Assembly (NCBI GenBank): GCA_031410915.1
Contig: JANNZY010000022.1
Span: 1-46,417, forward strand
Direction of reading: 5' to 3'
DNA length: 46,417 nucleotides
Source of the DNA: WLMZ01 sp031410915
GTDB taxonomy: Bacteria; Actinomycetota; Acidimicrobiia; Acidimicrobiales; Ilumatobacteraceae
Positions 1 through 8,269 of the stretch are shown here, in pieces. Within the stretch, counting starts at the first letter, position 1. Each line of letters begins with the position of its first letter. Position numbers and translations under genes: made by a program. The notes under the pieces are model-generated. The model was not told the origin of the DNA. It worked only from the letters and a program-made list of their open reading frames with translations, and did not search any database.

Positions 1-169
1 CACGCTCGCCGCCAATGGGGTCCAGACACCTGTGATCGCCGGGGGCACCATCCCGCACTACGCGCAGGAGCGCCTCGAGGCCCGAGGTGTGGCCTGTTTC
101 CCACCCGGCTCGTCGCTCGACGACATCGTCGTGAAGGCACGGGCACTCACCCATGTGGAGGAGCACTGA
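1..169 (+). CDS. Methylmalonyl-CoA mutase cobalamin-binding domain, C-terminal end (partial)
   Basis: This is the last 55 codons of a gene that begins before the window. The translated tail contains PVIAGGTIPHYAQERLEARG followed by a PPGSS-like turn. It matches the end of the B12-binding Rossmann domain of acyl-CoA mutases, where a GG-x-IP strand/loop and a PGT-like turn close the fold around the nucleotide tail of adenosylcobalamin. The catalytic barrel and the DxHxxG motif lie upstream and cannot be seen, so it may be a separate small subunit or the end of a fused mutase. Its stop codon overlaps the ATG of the acyl-CoA ligase (TGATG). A MeaB chaperone follows one gene later, which supports the mutase assignment. 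The exact substrate (methylmalonyl-, isobutyryl- or ethylmalonyl-CoA) cannot be read from this fragment. Confidence 0.75.
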   Translation, partial: TLAANGVQTPVIAGGTIPHYAQERLEARGVACFPPGSSLDDIVVKARALTHVEEH

Positions 170-1755
170 TGTCAGCGGAATCCGTTTCGATCGCGGCGCC
201 GATCCGGCGCGCCACGTTCGGGGACCAGCTCCGCCGCAACGCGCTGCGGCTGCGAGATCGCCCGGCGATCGTTGCGCTGCACAGCCCTCTCCACGAGCGA
301 CGGGTGATGACGTATCGGGAGCTGAACGAGCGGGCCAACCGCCTCGCCAACTCCTTGGCCGAGCGCGGCGTCGGTCTCGGTGACGTGGTGGCCATCATGG
401 GCCGCAACGCGCCGGAGTCCGTCGTTGCGTTCTGGGCATCGGCGAAGCTCGGCGCGGCAGTGACGGGCGTGAACTACACGTTCACCGCACGCGAGATCCA
501 CTACCAGCTCGACCACTCCGAGGCGAAGGCGCTCGTGTGTGAGGACGCGTTCGTCGACAAGATCGAGGCGCTGCAGGAGCCGCTGGCGAACCTGTCGGTG
601 CGGATCGTGAACGAGGCATATGCCGACACTGCGCCGGCGCACTGGGAGCGTCTCGGTGTGCTCATCGCGGCCGGTGCCGACATCGAGCCCGACGTGGACG
701 TCGACGAATCGACCCTGGGCATCATCCCATACACCAGCGGCACGGAGGCGCTGCCGAAGGCGGTCGCCATCCCGCAGCGCAACTACTTCGTGTCGATGAT
801 CCCCTCCTATGTCACCGGCATCGGTCTCGTCGAGGACGACACCTGGTACTACACAATGCCGTTCCACACCATCGCCGGCATGGGCATGCAGATCGCGCTG
901 CTCTGTCTCGGCAACACGATCGTCCTGCCGTTCGCCGTGGACCCGGCGCAGGCGCTGCAGGCGTTCATCGACGAGAAGGTCACCGTCGTGGGACAGACGC
1001 CGACCTTCTACCTCCAGGTCATCCAGGCGCCGGGGTTCGACACCAGCGACCTGACGCGCATCCGCCGGGCCATCACCTACGGCGGCACGATGCCACGGGC
1101 GATGTTCGAGGGCTTCGCCGCCGCGTGTCCGGACCTCGAGTGGGTCACGCTCTGGTCGCAGTCCGAGCTGACGCAGACGCCGACGATCGGTCGCTTCAAG
1201 TCACTCGACGACGTGCCGGGGCACGACCCAGCGTGGATCGGTCGCCCCACCGCGCAGCTCGAACTGCGGGTGATCGACGACGCCGGCAACGACGCCGCGG
1301 AGGGCGAGTTGATCTGTCGTTCGCCAGGTGTGATGCGTGGCTACCACAAGAACCCGGAGAAGACGGCCGAGGTGCTGCGCGACGGCTGGTTGCACACCGG
1401 CGACAACGTGCGCGTCGACGAAGCCGGGAACCTGTACTTCATGGACCGCCAGAAGGACATGATCAAGACCGGTGGAATGAACGTTTCGTCGGTCGAGGTC
1501 GAGCGAGTCCTCTACCAACACGGGGCTATCATGGAAGCAGCGGTCGTGGGTGTGGCCGACGACTACTGGAGCCAGCTCGTGTCGGCGTTCGTCGTGCCCC
1601 GAAAGGATCAGACGATCGATCCTGAGGAGGTGCGAGCGTTCTGCAAGGAACACCTCGCCGGCTACAAGGTGCCCAAGGTCGTGCACGTGGTCGACGCCCT
1701 CCCGAAGGACACCCAGGGCAAGATCCTGAAACGTGAACTCCGCCGAGCTCCTTGA
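169..1755 (+). CDS. AMP-forming acyl-CoA synthetase (ligase)
   Basis: A 528-residue member of the ANL superfamily, which activates a carboxylic acid to an acyl-adenylate and transfers it to coenzyme A. The phosphate-binding loop is YTSGTEALPKAVAIP near residue 187. This departs from the usual TSGTTGxPKG because the second half of the loop is EALPKAV. The later motifs are typical: WLHTGDN, the hinge-region DRQKDMIKTGGMNVSSVEVE and the C-terminal catalytic lysine in PKDTQGKILKREL. Length is normal for a medium- or long-chain or aryl acid ligase. The ATG overlaps the stop of the upstream mutase domain, and the 3' end overlaps meaB by 23 bases, so the three genes appear to be one transcript. A product that feeds or drains the mutase substrate pool is the likely role. 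Chain specificity is unknown. Confidence 0.88.
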   Translation: MSAESVSIAAPIRRATFGDQLRRNALRLRDRPAIVALHSPLHERRVMTYRELNERANRLANSLAERGVGLGDVVAIMGRNAPESVVAFWASAKLGAAVTGVNYTFTAREIHYQLDHSEAKALVCEDAFVDKIEALQEPLANLSVRIVNEAYADTAPAHWERLGVLIAAGADIEPDVDVDESTLGIIPYTSGTEALPKAVAIPQRNYFVSMIPSYVTGIGLVEDDTWYYTMPFHTIAGMGMQIALLCLGNTIVLPFAVDPAQALQAFIDEKVTVVGQTPTFYLQVIQAPGFDTSDLTRIRRAITYGGTMPRAMFEGFAAACPDLEWVTLWSQSELTQTPTIGRFKSLDDVPGHDPAWIGRPTAQLELRVIDDAGNDAAEGELICRSPGVMRGYHKNPEKTAEVLRDGWLHTGDNVRVDEAGNLYFMDRQKDMIKTGGMNVSSVEVERVLYQHGAIMEAAVVGVADDYWSQLVSAFVVPRKDQTIDPEEVRAFCKEHLAGYKVPKVVHVVDALPKDTQGKILKRELRRAP

Positions 1756-2677
1756 CGCCGCCATCGCCGGCGACCGGCGTGCGCTGGCGCGGTTGCTCAC
1801 GGTCGTGGAGGCGGGCGGACTGCCGTTCCACTCCATCGCCGCCCGTATCTTCGCAGCCGGTCGCGGCGTGCACGCGATCGGTCTGACCGGCGCTCCGGGC
1901 GCGGGCAAGTCGTCGCTCACCGACGCGCTCGTGGCCGCTGCGCGGCGAGAGGATCGCCGCATCGCCGTGCTGGCCGTCGACCCCTCCTCACCAGTCAGCG
2001 GTGGCGCGATTCTCGGCGACCGCGTGCGGCTCCGAGAGGAACTGGCCGTCGACGACGACGTGTTCCTTCGCTCGCTCGCCAGCCGCGGACAGCTCGGCGG
2101 ATTGTCACTGGCGGTCCCCGAGGCCATTCGCGCGCTCGATGCGGCCGGGTGGCCCACGGTGCTCGTCGAGACCGTGGGCGTCGGCCAGTCCGAGGTGGGA
2201 ATCGCCGCGGCCGCCGACACCACGGTCGTGGTCGTGAACCCGGGTTGGGGGGATGAGGTGCAGGCGAACAAGGCCGGCCTGCTGGAGATCGCCGACATCC
2301 TGGTGGTGAACAAAGCCGACCGGGCGGGCGTAGAGGCCACGGTGCGCGATCTCGAGCGAATGTTGCACCTCGGCGCGCTTCGGCCCTGGTCACCGCTCGT
2401 CGTCACCACCGTGGCCACGACCGGCACCGGCATCGAGCGGCTGTGGGAGGTCATCGGAGCACACCAGGAGTACCTCGCGTCGTCGGGAGAACTCGAGCGC
2501 CGGCGGGCACAGCACCGTGTCGCCGAAGCGCGAGAACGGGTCGGTCACGCACTCGCTGCTGCCGCACTCCGTGCAGAAGCTTCGCTGGAGGGTGCCCAGG
2601 TCCTGGCCCTGCTCGAGCAGGGCGGCATCGACCCCGTGAGTGCCGGCGAGCGTCTCGCCCGTCTCGCCGCCCCCTGA
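1733..2677 (+). CDS. meaB: MeaB/ArgK-type GTPase, methylmalonyl-CoA mutase chaperone
   Basis: A 314-residue G3E-family P-loop GTPase. Visible motifs are the Walker A loop GAPGAGKSSL (about residues 47-56), the Switch-type AVDPSSPVSGGAILGDRVRL block that is diagnostic of MeaB, the FLRSLASRGQLGGLS segment, the DxxG-like VETVGVGQSE and the guanine-specificity NKAD. MeaB proteins gate cofactor loading and protect or reactivate adenosylcobalamin-dependent acyl-CoA mutases. That fits the mutase domain two genes upstream. The start is GTG, lying 23 bases inside the acyl-CoA ligase gene, so the two are probably translationally coupled. The C-terminal dimerisation helix (EARERVGHALAAAALRAEA) is present and the length is normal for the family. 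Confidence 0.93.
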   Translation: MNSAELLDAAIAGDRRALARLLTVVEAGGLPFHSIAARIFAAGRGVHAIGLTGAPGAGKSSLTDALVAAARREDRRIAVLAVDPSSPVSGGAILGDRVRLREELAVDDDVFLRSLASRGQLGGLSLAVPEAIRALDAAGWPTVLVETVGVGQSEVGIAAAADTTVVVVNPGWGDEVQANKAGLLEIADILVVNKADRAGVEATVRDLERMLHLGALRPWSPLVVTTVATTGTGIERLWEVIGAHQEYLASSGELERRRAQHRVAEARERVGHALAAAALRAEASLEGAQVLALLEQGGIDPVSAGERLARLAAP

Positions 2678-2731
2678 CCCCATACGCGCGGTCCGAGTCC
2701 CACGTCGCCGGTACGAGTAACTGCCGACCAT

Positions 2732-2774
2732 CCGAGTTGGTGCTCGCACCCCCGAGGTGCGAGGAGCTACTCGG
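2732..2774. terminator. Bipartite hairpin between convergent genes (putative bidirectional terminator)
   Basis: Between meaB (+) and the TetR gene (-) there is a perfect 8-bp stem CTCGCACC/GGTGCGAG (2743-2750 with 2756-2763) around the loop CCCGA. A second 6-bp stem CCGAGT/ACTCGG (2732-2737 with 2769-2774) encloses it, with 5-base internal loops on each side. The outer right arm includes the TetR stop codon. There is no T-tract, so the terminator role is inferred from position and stability. Confidence 0.5.
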
Positions 2775-3372
2775 ATGCCGGGGAAGGGTCGCCCGCGCCG
2801 AGCAGGCGTCCCACGGAGAGCTCCGCGTAGGCGTCGGCGACGCGCTCGATGCTGTACGTGCCGTACTCGCGGAACCAGTCGTTGACACTGTTGACCATCC
2901 CCAGGATGGCGAGCGTGGCAAGATGGGCGTCGTCGCAGGTGAACTCACCGTCGACGATGCCATCGCTGATCATTCGCTCGATGGCGTTCTGGTACGACCG
3001 GCGGATCTCCTGCAGCGCGACGTACTGCTCGGGTAGGTTCTCACGCAGTTCCTGGAGCTCGCGAAGCCCGACCGCCTCCTCCTGGCTGTGCTCGTGGAAG
3101 TAGATCACGTGCTCGCGAATGAGCTCGCGCAGACGAGCCGCGTTGGAGGGGATGCTCTCGAGGCTGGGCAGCTGGGTCTCGATGAATGACCGCGTGGCCT
3201 CCTGCGCGATTGCGTGCAACAGGTCGACCTTGGACGGGAAGTAGTGGTAGAGGCTCGACCCCCGGATGCCGACGGCATCGGCTATGGCGCGCATGCCGAC
3301 AGCATGGAAACCCTGCCGTGCGAAGAGTTCCGTCGCGGCGACGATGATCTCGTCGCGCCGTGAGATGGACAT
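2767..3372 (-). CDS. TetR-family transcriptional regulator
   Basis: A 201-residue TetR repressor with an N-terminal helix-turn-helix (about residues 10-50) showing the characteristic GMRAIADAVGIRGSSLYHYF recognition segment, followed by an all-helical ligand domain. The open frame runs further upstream to 3528. I chose the ATG at 3372 because AAGGGG sits 6 bases in front of it and because residues before it are unlike a protein start. It is divergent from the ABC importer operon, whose putative promoter (3425-3453) carries a 10-bp palindrome in the spacer. This makes that operon the likely target. The ligand is unknown; many regulators in such CoA-rich settings bind acyl-CoA thioesters. Confidence 0.85.
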   Translation of the reverse strand: MSISRRDEIIVAATELFARQGFHAVGMRAIADAVGIRGSSLYHYFPSKVDLLHAIAQEATRSFIETQLPSLESIPSNAARLRELIREHVIYFHEHSQEEAVGLRELQELRENLPEQYVALQEIRRSYQNAIERMISDGIVDGEFTCDDAHLATLAILGMVNSVNDWFREYGTYSIERVADAYAELSVGRLLGAGDPSPASE

Positions 3373-3424
3373 CGAGGCCCCTTGTCGAATCCTGGGTGGT
3401 GGTTGCCGGGAGCATAGCGGTCGC

Positions 3425-3453
3425 TTGACACCCGGTCGAACGTTCGTTAGGCT
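3425..3453 (+). promoter_or_regulatory. Putative promoter of the ABC importer operon with palindromic operator
   Basis: TTGACA (3425-3430) and TAGGCT (3448-3453) are separated by exactly 17 bases, 79 bases before the lipoprotein start. The spacer contains the perfect palindrome CGAACGTTCG (3437-3446), placed where a bound repressor would block polymerase. The adjacent divergent TetR gene is the obvious candidate regulator. The promoter hexamers are read directly; operator function is inferred. Confidence 0.55.
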
Positions 3454-3531
3454 AGCCGCCACTTGCCGTTCGCGGTAGGGCGTCGACGCACCGAGGGGGT
3501 CGCGCCGCAACGATTCAGGGGGAATCACTTC

Positions 3532-4827
3532 ATGGGGACTATTTCTCGCAGTCGTACCAGTCGCCTGCGTTCAGGGCGCTGTCGTTCAGGTCGGAATGGT
3601 GTGTTCGCAGTGCTGACGGCTCTCGCGATCATCACCACGGCCTGTGGCTCCGACAGTTCGTCGGACGGCACCGCTGCACCCACCACCGCTGCCGGCGGCG
3701 ACACCACCACACCGGGCGCTTCCGGTGGCACCGAAACGACCGCCGCCGCCACCGGCGGTGACGACATTCTCGCCGAGGCCCAGCGCATCAGCGATCTCGC
3801 GATCAAGGGTCTCGTCTGGGCGCCCGTCGACTCCGACGTGCCCTCGACCGACATCGTGGAGCAAACCGACTGGCTCGGCCCGGAGTCCACACCCACGCCG
3901 CCCAAGGACGTGAACCTGCAGATCATCATCTGCGCACCCGGCACGGCCTGTGAAACCGCCGCCAACTACGCCGTCGAGGCCGCACAGGCACTCGGCTGGA
4001 ACGCCGAGATCGTGGCCGGCGCCGGCACTCCGGAGAGTTTCGGCCAGGCCTTCGACACCGCACTGTCGAAGAACCCTGACGTCATCATGACCATGGCCGT
4101 GCCCGACGTGCTCGTCGGCGCCTCGCTCGCCACGGCCCGCGACCAGGGTGTGGTCACCATCTCGGTGGCCGACGTGCCGGCCGCCAGCGGCGCCGATGGG
4201 TATGACGCATACGTGTCCTACCGCATGCCCTTGATGCACCAGGTGAACGCCTACCACATCATCGCCGAGACCGGGGGTGCGGCGAATGTGATCCTCATCA
4301 ACGACTCGGCATTCCCGAACCTGGTCGAGAGCAACAACCAGTTCCAGAAGGTCATGGACGAGTGCAGTGGTTGCACGGTGAACGTCGTCGATTGGCAGAT
4401 CACCGACGCACTCGATCCGGTGAAGGCCGACTCGGCCGTCACGGCAGCGCTGCAGGCCAACCCCGATGCCACGCACCTCGTGTTGCCGTACTCGATCGGT
4501 ATGAGCTCGGTCATCGAAGCGGTCCGCAAGGCCGGCAAGACCGACACGGTGAAGGTCGTCAGCAAGGATGGCGATGAGATCGGCCTCAGCGCCATCGCCA
4601 GTGGCGGCAGTGCTGCCAATGCCGGTGTGTCGCTCGAGTGGGTCGCCTATGCCGGGGTCGACGATGCCATCCGTGGCGTGACCAAGAACGACTTCCTGGC
4701 CCCCGAGGCGCTCGGTCTCGGCGTCCACTTGTTCGTCCCGGAGAACACCCCGGCCGACGGCCAGGCCGACTTCACGTCGCTCCTCGACTATAAGGCGAAG
4801 TACCTGTCGCTCTGGGGCGTCGGTTGA
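3532..4827 (+). CDS. ABC transporter substrate-binding lipoprotein (ribose-type)
   Basis: A 431-residue secreted solute-binding protein. An N-terminal basic stretch and hydrophobic segment end in a lipobox (ITTAC) followed by GSDSSSDG and a long Thr/Ala/Gly-rich linker, as expected for a membrane-anchored lipoprotein. From about residue 120 the sequence fits the periplasmic-binding-protein type 1 fold used with sugar-type importers (strand VNLQIIICAPG, later DVIMTMAVPDVLVGASLATARDQG). The ATG at 3532 is preceded by AGGGGGA at 3517-3523. It is the first gene of a four-gene operon with the double ATPase, the permease and an enoyl-CoA hydratase. Although the fold family mostly binds sugars, the downstream CoA enzyme suggests a different ligand here. 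That is inference. Confidence 0.85.
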   Translation: MGTISRSRTSRLRSGRCRSGRNGVFAVLTALAIITTACGSDSSSDGTAAPTTAAGGDTTTPGASGGTETTAAATGGDDILAEAQRISDLAIKGLVWAPVDSDVPSTDIVEQTDWLGPESTPTPPKDVNLQIIICAPGTACETAANYAVEAAQALGWNAEIVAGAGTPESFGQAFDTALSKNPDVIMTMAVPDVLVGASLATARDQGVVTISVADVPAASGADGYDAYVSYRMPLMHQVNAYHIIAETGGAANVILINDSAFPNLVESNNQFQKVMDECSGCTVNVVDWQITDALDPVKADSAVTAALQANPDATHLVLPYSIGMSSVIEAVRKAGKTDTVKVVSKDGDEIGLSAIASGGSAANAGVSLEWVAYAGVDDAIRGVTKNDFLAPEALGLGVHLFVPENTPADGQADFTSLLDYKAKYLSLWGVG

Positions 4828-4858
4828 TCCAACAATTCCGCCGGACGACGACACGCAC

Positions 4859-6358
4859 GTGAACGAGTCCTCCCGACCGGCGGCACTGTCGGTGCGACAA
4901 CTGCGAAAGGTGTACGGCGGAACCGTTGCTCTCGCAGATGTCGACATCGACGTGTTCGCCGGTGAGGTCCACGGGCTACTGGGTGAGAACGGTGCAGGGA
5001 AGTCGACGTTGGTACGCCTCATGGCCGGCGTCGAATCGGCGGACGGGGGTTCGTTGTCCATCTATGGCGACGAGCTCCCGTCCAAGTTCTCACCTGAAGC
5101 GGTGTCCGCACGCGGTGTGGTCTTCATTCATCAGAACCTCGGACTCGTCGAGGATCTGTCCGTTGCCGAGAACATCGCGTTGGCGTCCGGCTACGGCCGC
5201 CGAGGACCGTTCATCTCGTGGACCGAGACACGACGTCGAGCCCAGCACGCGCTCGAGACGATGGGCATCGACATCGATGCGGGCGTCCGCGTCGGCGACC
5301 TGCCCGTATCGCTGCGGGCCATCACCGCCATCGCCCGTGCACTGGTGCAAGACGTCCGGCTGCTCGTGCTCGACGAGCCGACCGCAACGCTCGGAGCGCA
5401 CGAGGTGGACACGCTCTTCGGCATCCTGCGTCGGCTCCGCGATCAAGGCGTGGCCATCGTGCTCATCACCCACCGGCTCGACGAGGTGCTCGCGATCACG
5501 GATCGCGTCACGGTGTTGCGCGACGGCCGGGTCACCGGCGTGCGGAACTCCCACGAGGTGTCCGAACACGACCTGGTGCGCCTCATCATCGGTACCGACC
5601 TCCCCGAGCGCCCCGAGCGCACCGTCGAACTCGCTGCGCCGGTGCTGCGGGTCGAGGAACTGTACGCAGGCGGCGCCGGTCCGCTCTCGTTCGTCGCCCG
5701 AGCCGGCGAGGTAGTCGGCGTCACCGGGTTGCGCGGCGCAGGGCACACCGTGTTGCCGAATGTGCTGTTCGGTCTCGAACCCATCCGCGCCGGCTCGATC
5801 TGGCTCGAGGACCGTCCGTACGCGCCACGCAACCCGCGCGACGCCACCGAGCACGGGTGCTCGCTCGTCCCCGCCGATCGCAATGGTGCGGGTGCGGTCA
5901 CCACGATGGACCTGCGGGAGAACATCTTCATGAACCCGCAGACACCGTGGATGAAGATGCTCCGCCGCGGCCCGGAGTCGAACGCCACGCTGGCGTTGCT
6001 GAACGAGTTCGATGTGCGACCGCGACTGCCAGCGGCCGAGTTCTCGACCCTGAGCGGTGGCAACGCGCAGAAGGTCGTGCTCGCTCGCTGCCTGTCGTCG
6101 TCGCCGAAGTTGCTCGTGCTGGAGGAGCCGACCGCCGCGGTGGACGTCGGTGCAAGAGCGGAGATTCACCAGCGCATGCGCGAGATCGCGAAGTCCGGCG
6201 CCGCAGTCTTGCTCGTGAGTTCGGACCTCGAGGAGATCGAACAGGTCTGTGATCGCGCGATCGTGATGGAACGTGGACGCATTCGAGGGATCCTGGAGGG
6301 ACAGTCCGTGACGGCACCGACACTGTTGGAAGCGGCATACGGGGTGCACGCGTCATGA
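4859..6358 (+). CDS. ABC transporter ATP-binding protein, double-domain (RbsA/MglA type)
   Basis: A 499-residue tandem ATPase of the sugar-importer class. Domain 1 has Walker A GENGAGKST (residues 42-50) and Walker B LLVLDEPTATL (about 165), but its signature region reads LPVSLRAITAIARAL, a weak LSxxQ. Domain 2 has a degenerate Walker A (TGLRGAGHTVL), a good signature LSGGNAQKVV (about 397) and Walker B LLVLEEPTAAVDVG, with Glu in place of the usual Asp. This split, with one full Walker A and one full signature, is typical of the family. The start is GTG, 31 bases after the lipoprotein gene. The stop overlaps the permease start (ATGA). It powers import through the 6355-7374 permease. Confidence 0.9.
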   Translation: MNESSRPAALSVRQLRKVYGGTVALADVDIDVFAGEVHGLLGENGAGKSTLVRLMAGVESADGGSLSIYGDELPSKFSPEAVSARGVVFIHQNLGLVEDLSVAENIALASGYGRRGPFISWTETRRRAQHALETMGIDIDAGVRVGDLPVSLRAITAIARALVQDVRLLVLDEPTATLGAHEVDTLFGILRRLRDQGVAIVLITHRLDEVLAITDRVTVLRDGRVTGVRNSHEVSEHDLVRLIIGTDLPERPERTVELAAPVLRVEELYAGGAGPLSFVARAGEVVGVTGLRGAGHTVLPNVLFGLEPIRAGSIWLEDRPYAPRNPRDATEHGCSLVPADRNGAGAVTTMDLRENIFMNPQTPWMKMLRRGPESNATLALLNEFDVRPRLPAAEFSTLSGGNAQKVVLARCLSSSPKLLVLEEPTAAVDVGARAEIHQRMREIAKSGAAVLLVSSDLEEIEQVCDRAIVMERGRIRGILEGQSVTAPTLLEAAYGVHAS

Positions 6359-7374
6359 GCGAACAACGGGGACAGGGAGTGTTCGGCCTGCTCGGGAAGT
6401 GGGGGCTGGCCTTTCTGGCGATCGCCCTGTTGATCGTGTTCTCCGTGCTCGAGCCGGACAGCTTCGCCACCGTCGACAACTACCGCTCGATCCTCGACAA
6501 CCAGACCATTGTCGTGCTGCTCGCGTTCGCCGCCATGGTGCCGCTCATCGTCGGACGGTTCGACCTCTCGGTCGCGGCCGTGCTCTCCATCAGCCACGTG
6601 CTCGCGATCGGGATCATCGTGAAACAGGGATGGTCGCCAGCGGTCGCGATCCTCGTCACACTCTGCTTCGCTGTCGTGATCGGTCTCGTCAACGGACTGC
6701 TGGTGGTCGTCCTCCAGGTCGACGCGTTCGTCGCCACGCTGGGCACCAGCAGCATCGTGGCCGGCATCGCGCTCGCCTACAGCGACGGCAAGACGATCTT
6801 CGGCGACGTGCCCCCCAGCTTCACCGACCTCGCGCGCGGGAAGTTCATTGGAATCCCACACCCGGTGATCCTCGTCGTGGTCGTGGCCATCGTGCTCGGC
6901 CTCGTGCTCGGCATGCTGCCGGTCGGGCGTCGGATGTACGCCACGGGCGGTAACGAGCGAGCGGCGCGCCTCACCGGAATCTCCACGAAGCGATATGTGA
7001 TCGGTGCCTTTATCACGTCGGCGTTCCTCGCCGGCCTGGCGGGTCTTGTGCTGGGTTCGCGCCTCGGCACGGCGTCACCCTCGACCGGTGCTTCGTTGCT
7101 GCTGCCTGCTTTTGCCGGCGCCTTCCTGGGTGCCACCACGGTGCGGCCCGGCCGGTTCAACGTGGCCGGCACCATCATCGCCGTCTACACGCTCGCCATC
7201 GCGGTGGCCGGGTTGCAGCAGATGGGCGCGCCCGTGTGGTTCGAGCCTGTGTTCAACGGGTGTGCGCTCGTGCTGGCCGTCGCCTCGTCCCAGTGGGCAC
7301 TGCGGCAACGGCATCGTCGGGCGCGCAACCGCGAGATCGAGGCCCTCAACGAGGCCGGAACCGCTACCGCATGA
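6355..7374 (+). CDS. ABC transporter permease (RbsC-like)
   Basis: A 339-residue polytopic membrane protein of the branched-chain/ribose permease fold. Strongly hydrophobic spans alternate with short loops from about residue 15 (FLAIALLIVFSVL) to the C-terminus. The conserved ATLGTSSIVAGIALAYSDGKTIFG region and the EAA-like cytoplasmic block TGGNERAARLTGISTKRYV (about residues 195-215) contact the ATPase. The ATG overlaps the ATPase stop (ATGA), and the 3' end overlaps the enoyl-CoA hydratase start by the same four-base pattern. Only one permease gene is present, so the transmembrane unit is probably a homodimer. The substrate is not deducible from the sequence. Confidence 0.9.
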   Translation: MSEQRGQGVFGLLGKWGLAFLAIALLIVFSVLEPDSFATVDNYRSILDNQTIVVLLAFAAMVPLIVGRFDLSVAAVLSISHVLAIGIIVKQGWSPAVAILVTLCFAVVIGLVNGLLVVVLQVDAFVATLGTSSIVAGIALAYSDGKTIFGDVPPSFTDLARGKFIGIPHPVILVVVVAIVLGLVLGMLPVGRRMYATGGNERAARLTGISTKRYVIGAFITSAFLAGLAGLVLGSRLGTASPSTGASLLLPAFAGAFLGATTVRPGRFNVAGTIIAVYTLAIAVAGLQQMGAPVWFEPVFNGCALVLAVASSQWALRQRHRRARNREIEALNEAGTATA

Positions 7375-8141
7375 CCGGGACCTCGGTCCTGCTCGAGCGC
7401 TATGGCCACGTCGCTGTGCTGACGTTGCACCGACCCGAGCGTGCGAATGCGCTCGATGCCGAGATGCTCGCGGAACTGATGCGGGTCGAGGGCGAACTGG
7501 CCGCCGACGAGCACGTCCGTGCCGTGGTGGTCACCGGGTCGGGCCGACACTTCTGTGCCGGCGTGGACCTCGCGGCGGCGCTGATCGCGTCGCCGTGGAC
7601 ACCTGGCGTTCGGCTGGGCTTCGATCTCGTCCAGCAGCCCCTCATTGCCGCCATCAATGGGTCGGCCATGGGCGGCGGGTGTGAGATCGCGCTGGCGTGC
7701 GACTTCCGCGTCATGTCCGCGTCGGCGACCATCGGGCTGCCGGAAGTGCAGTTCGGGGAACTTCCGATGGGCGGGGCCACGGCCCGTCTCGCCCGCATTG
7801 TGGGTGTGACCGCGGCGAAGCGGATGATCATGACCGGGGCGGCCCTCACCGCAACGGACGCACTCCGGATCGGACTCGTCGACGAAGTGGTGGAGCCGGC
7901 GGATGTGATGCCGGTGGCACGCGCGCTCGCGATCGAGCTCGCTGCGCTGGAGCCCTACGCAGTGCGCACCGCCAAGTTCCTCGTCGACCGCTCGGTCGAG
8001 CTACCGCTTGCTGCGTCCCTGGAGTTGGAACGTCGGACGGTGCCGCCGATGGCGACCGAGGAAGCGCGCCGCCAGGCACGGACCAACGCAGCGGCCAGGT
8101 CGCCCGTGTACGCGAAGCTCTTCGCCCGACCGCCGGGCTGA
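7371..8141 (+). CDS. Enoyl-CoA hydratase/isomerase (crotonase family)
   Basis: A 256-residue crotonase. The oxyanion-hole strands (HFCAGVDLAA and NGSAMGGGCEIALACDFR) are present. Both acid/base glutamates expected in hydratases can be assigned: one in GGGCEI and one in GLPEVQFG. It would hydrate a 2-enoyl-CoA, or act as another crotonase such as an isomerase or hydrolase. The frame opens earlier, but the ATG at 7371 overlaps the permease stop (ATGA) and begins a normal crotonase N-terminus (VLLERYGHVAVLTLHRPERANALD). Coupling to an importer operon is unusual and suggests it acts on the imported compound after CoA activation. The acyl-CoA ligase at 169-1755 is the nearest activating enzyme. 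Confidence 0.88.
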   Translation: MTGTSVLLERYGHVAVLTLHRPERANALDAEMLAELMRVEGELAADEHVRAVVVTGSGRHFCAGVDLAAALIASPWTPGVRLGFDLVQQPLIAAINGSAMGGGCEIALACDFRVMSASATIGLPEVQFGELPMGGATARLARIVGVTAAKRMIMTGAALTATDALRIGLVDEVVEPADVMPVARALAIELAALEPYAVRTAKFLVDRSVELPLAASLELERRTVPPMATEEARRQARTNAAARSPVYAKLFARPPG

Positions 8142-8269
8142 ACCAGCTGCGCCCGTGGTGCGCCCACCACGCTGACTTGGCATCCACCAGGAGGCACAGT
8201 TGTTGATCGCTGCTACCGCCGCCGAGGTGTCGATCGCAGGGACCACCGAACCGGAACGCCCAATCCTAG

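Noticed and set aside
1201..2454. 417-codon minus-strand frame opposite the ligase and meaB
   Set aside because: Ser/Arg/Thr-rich shadow. Both plus-strand genes have complete family motifs.
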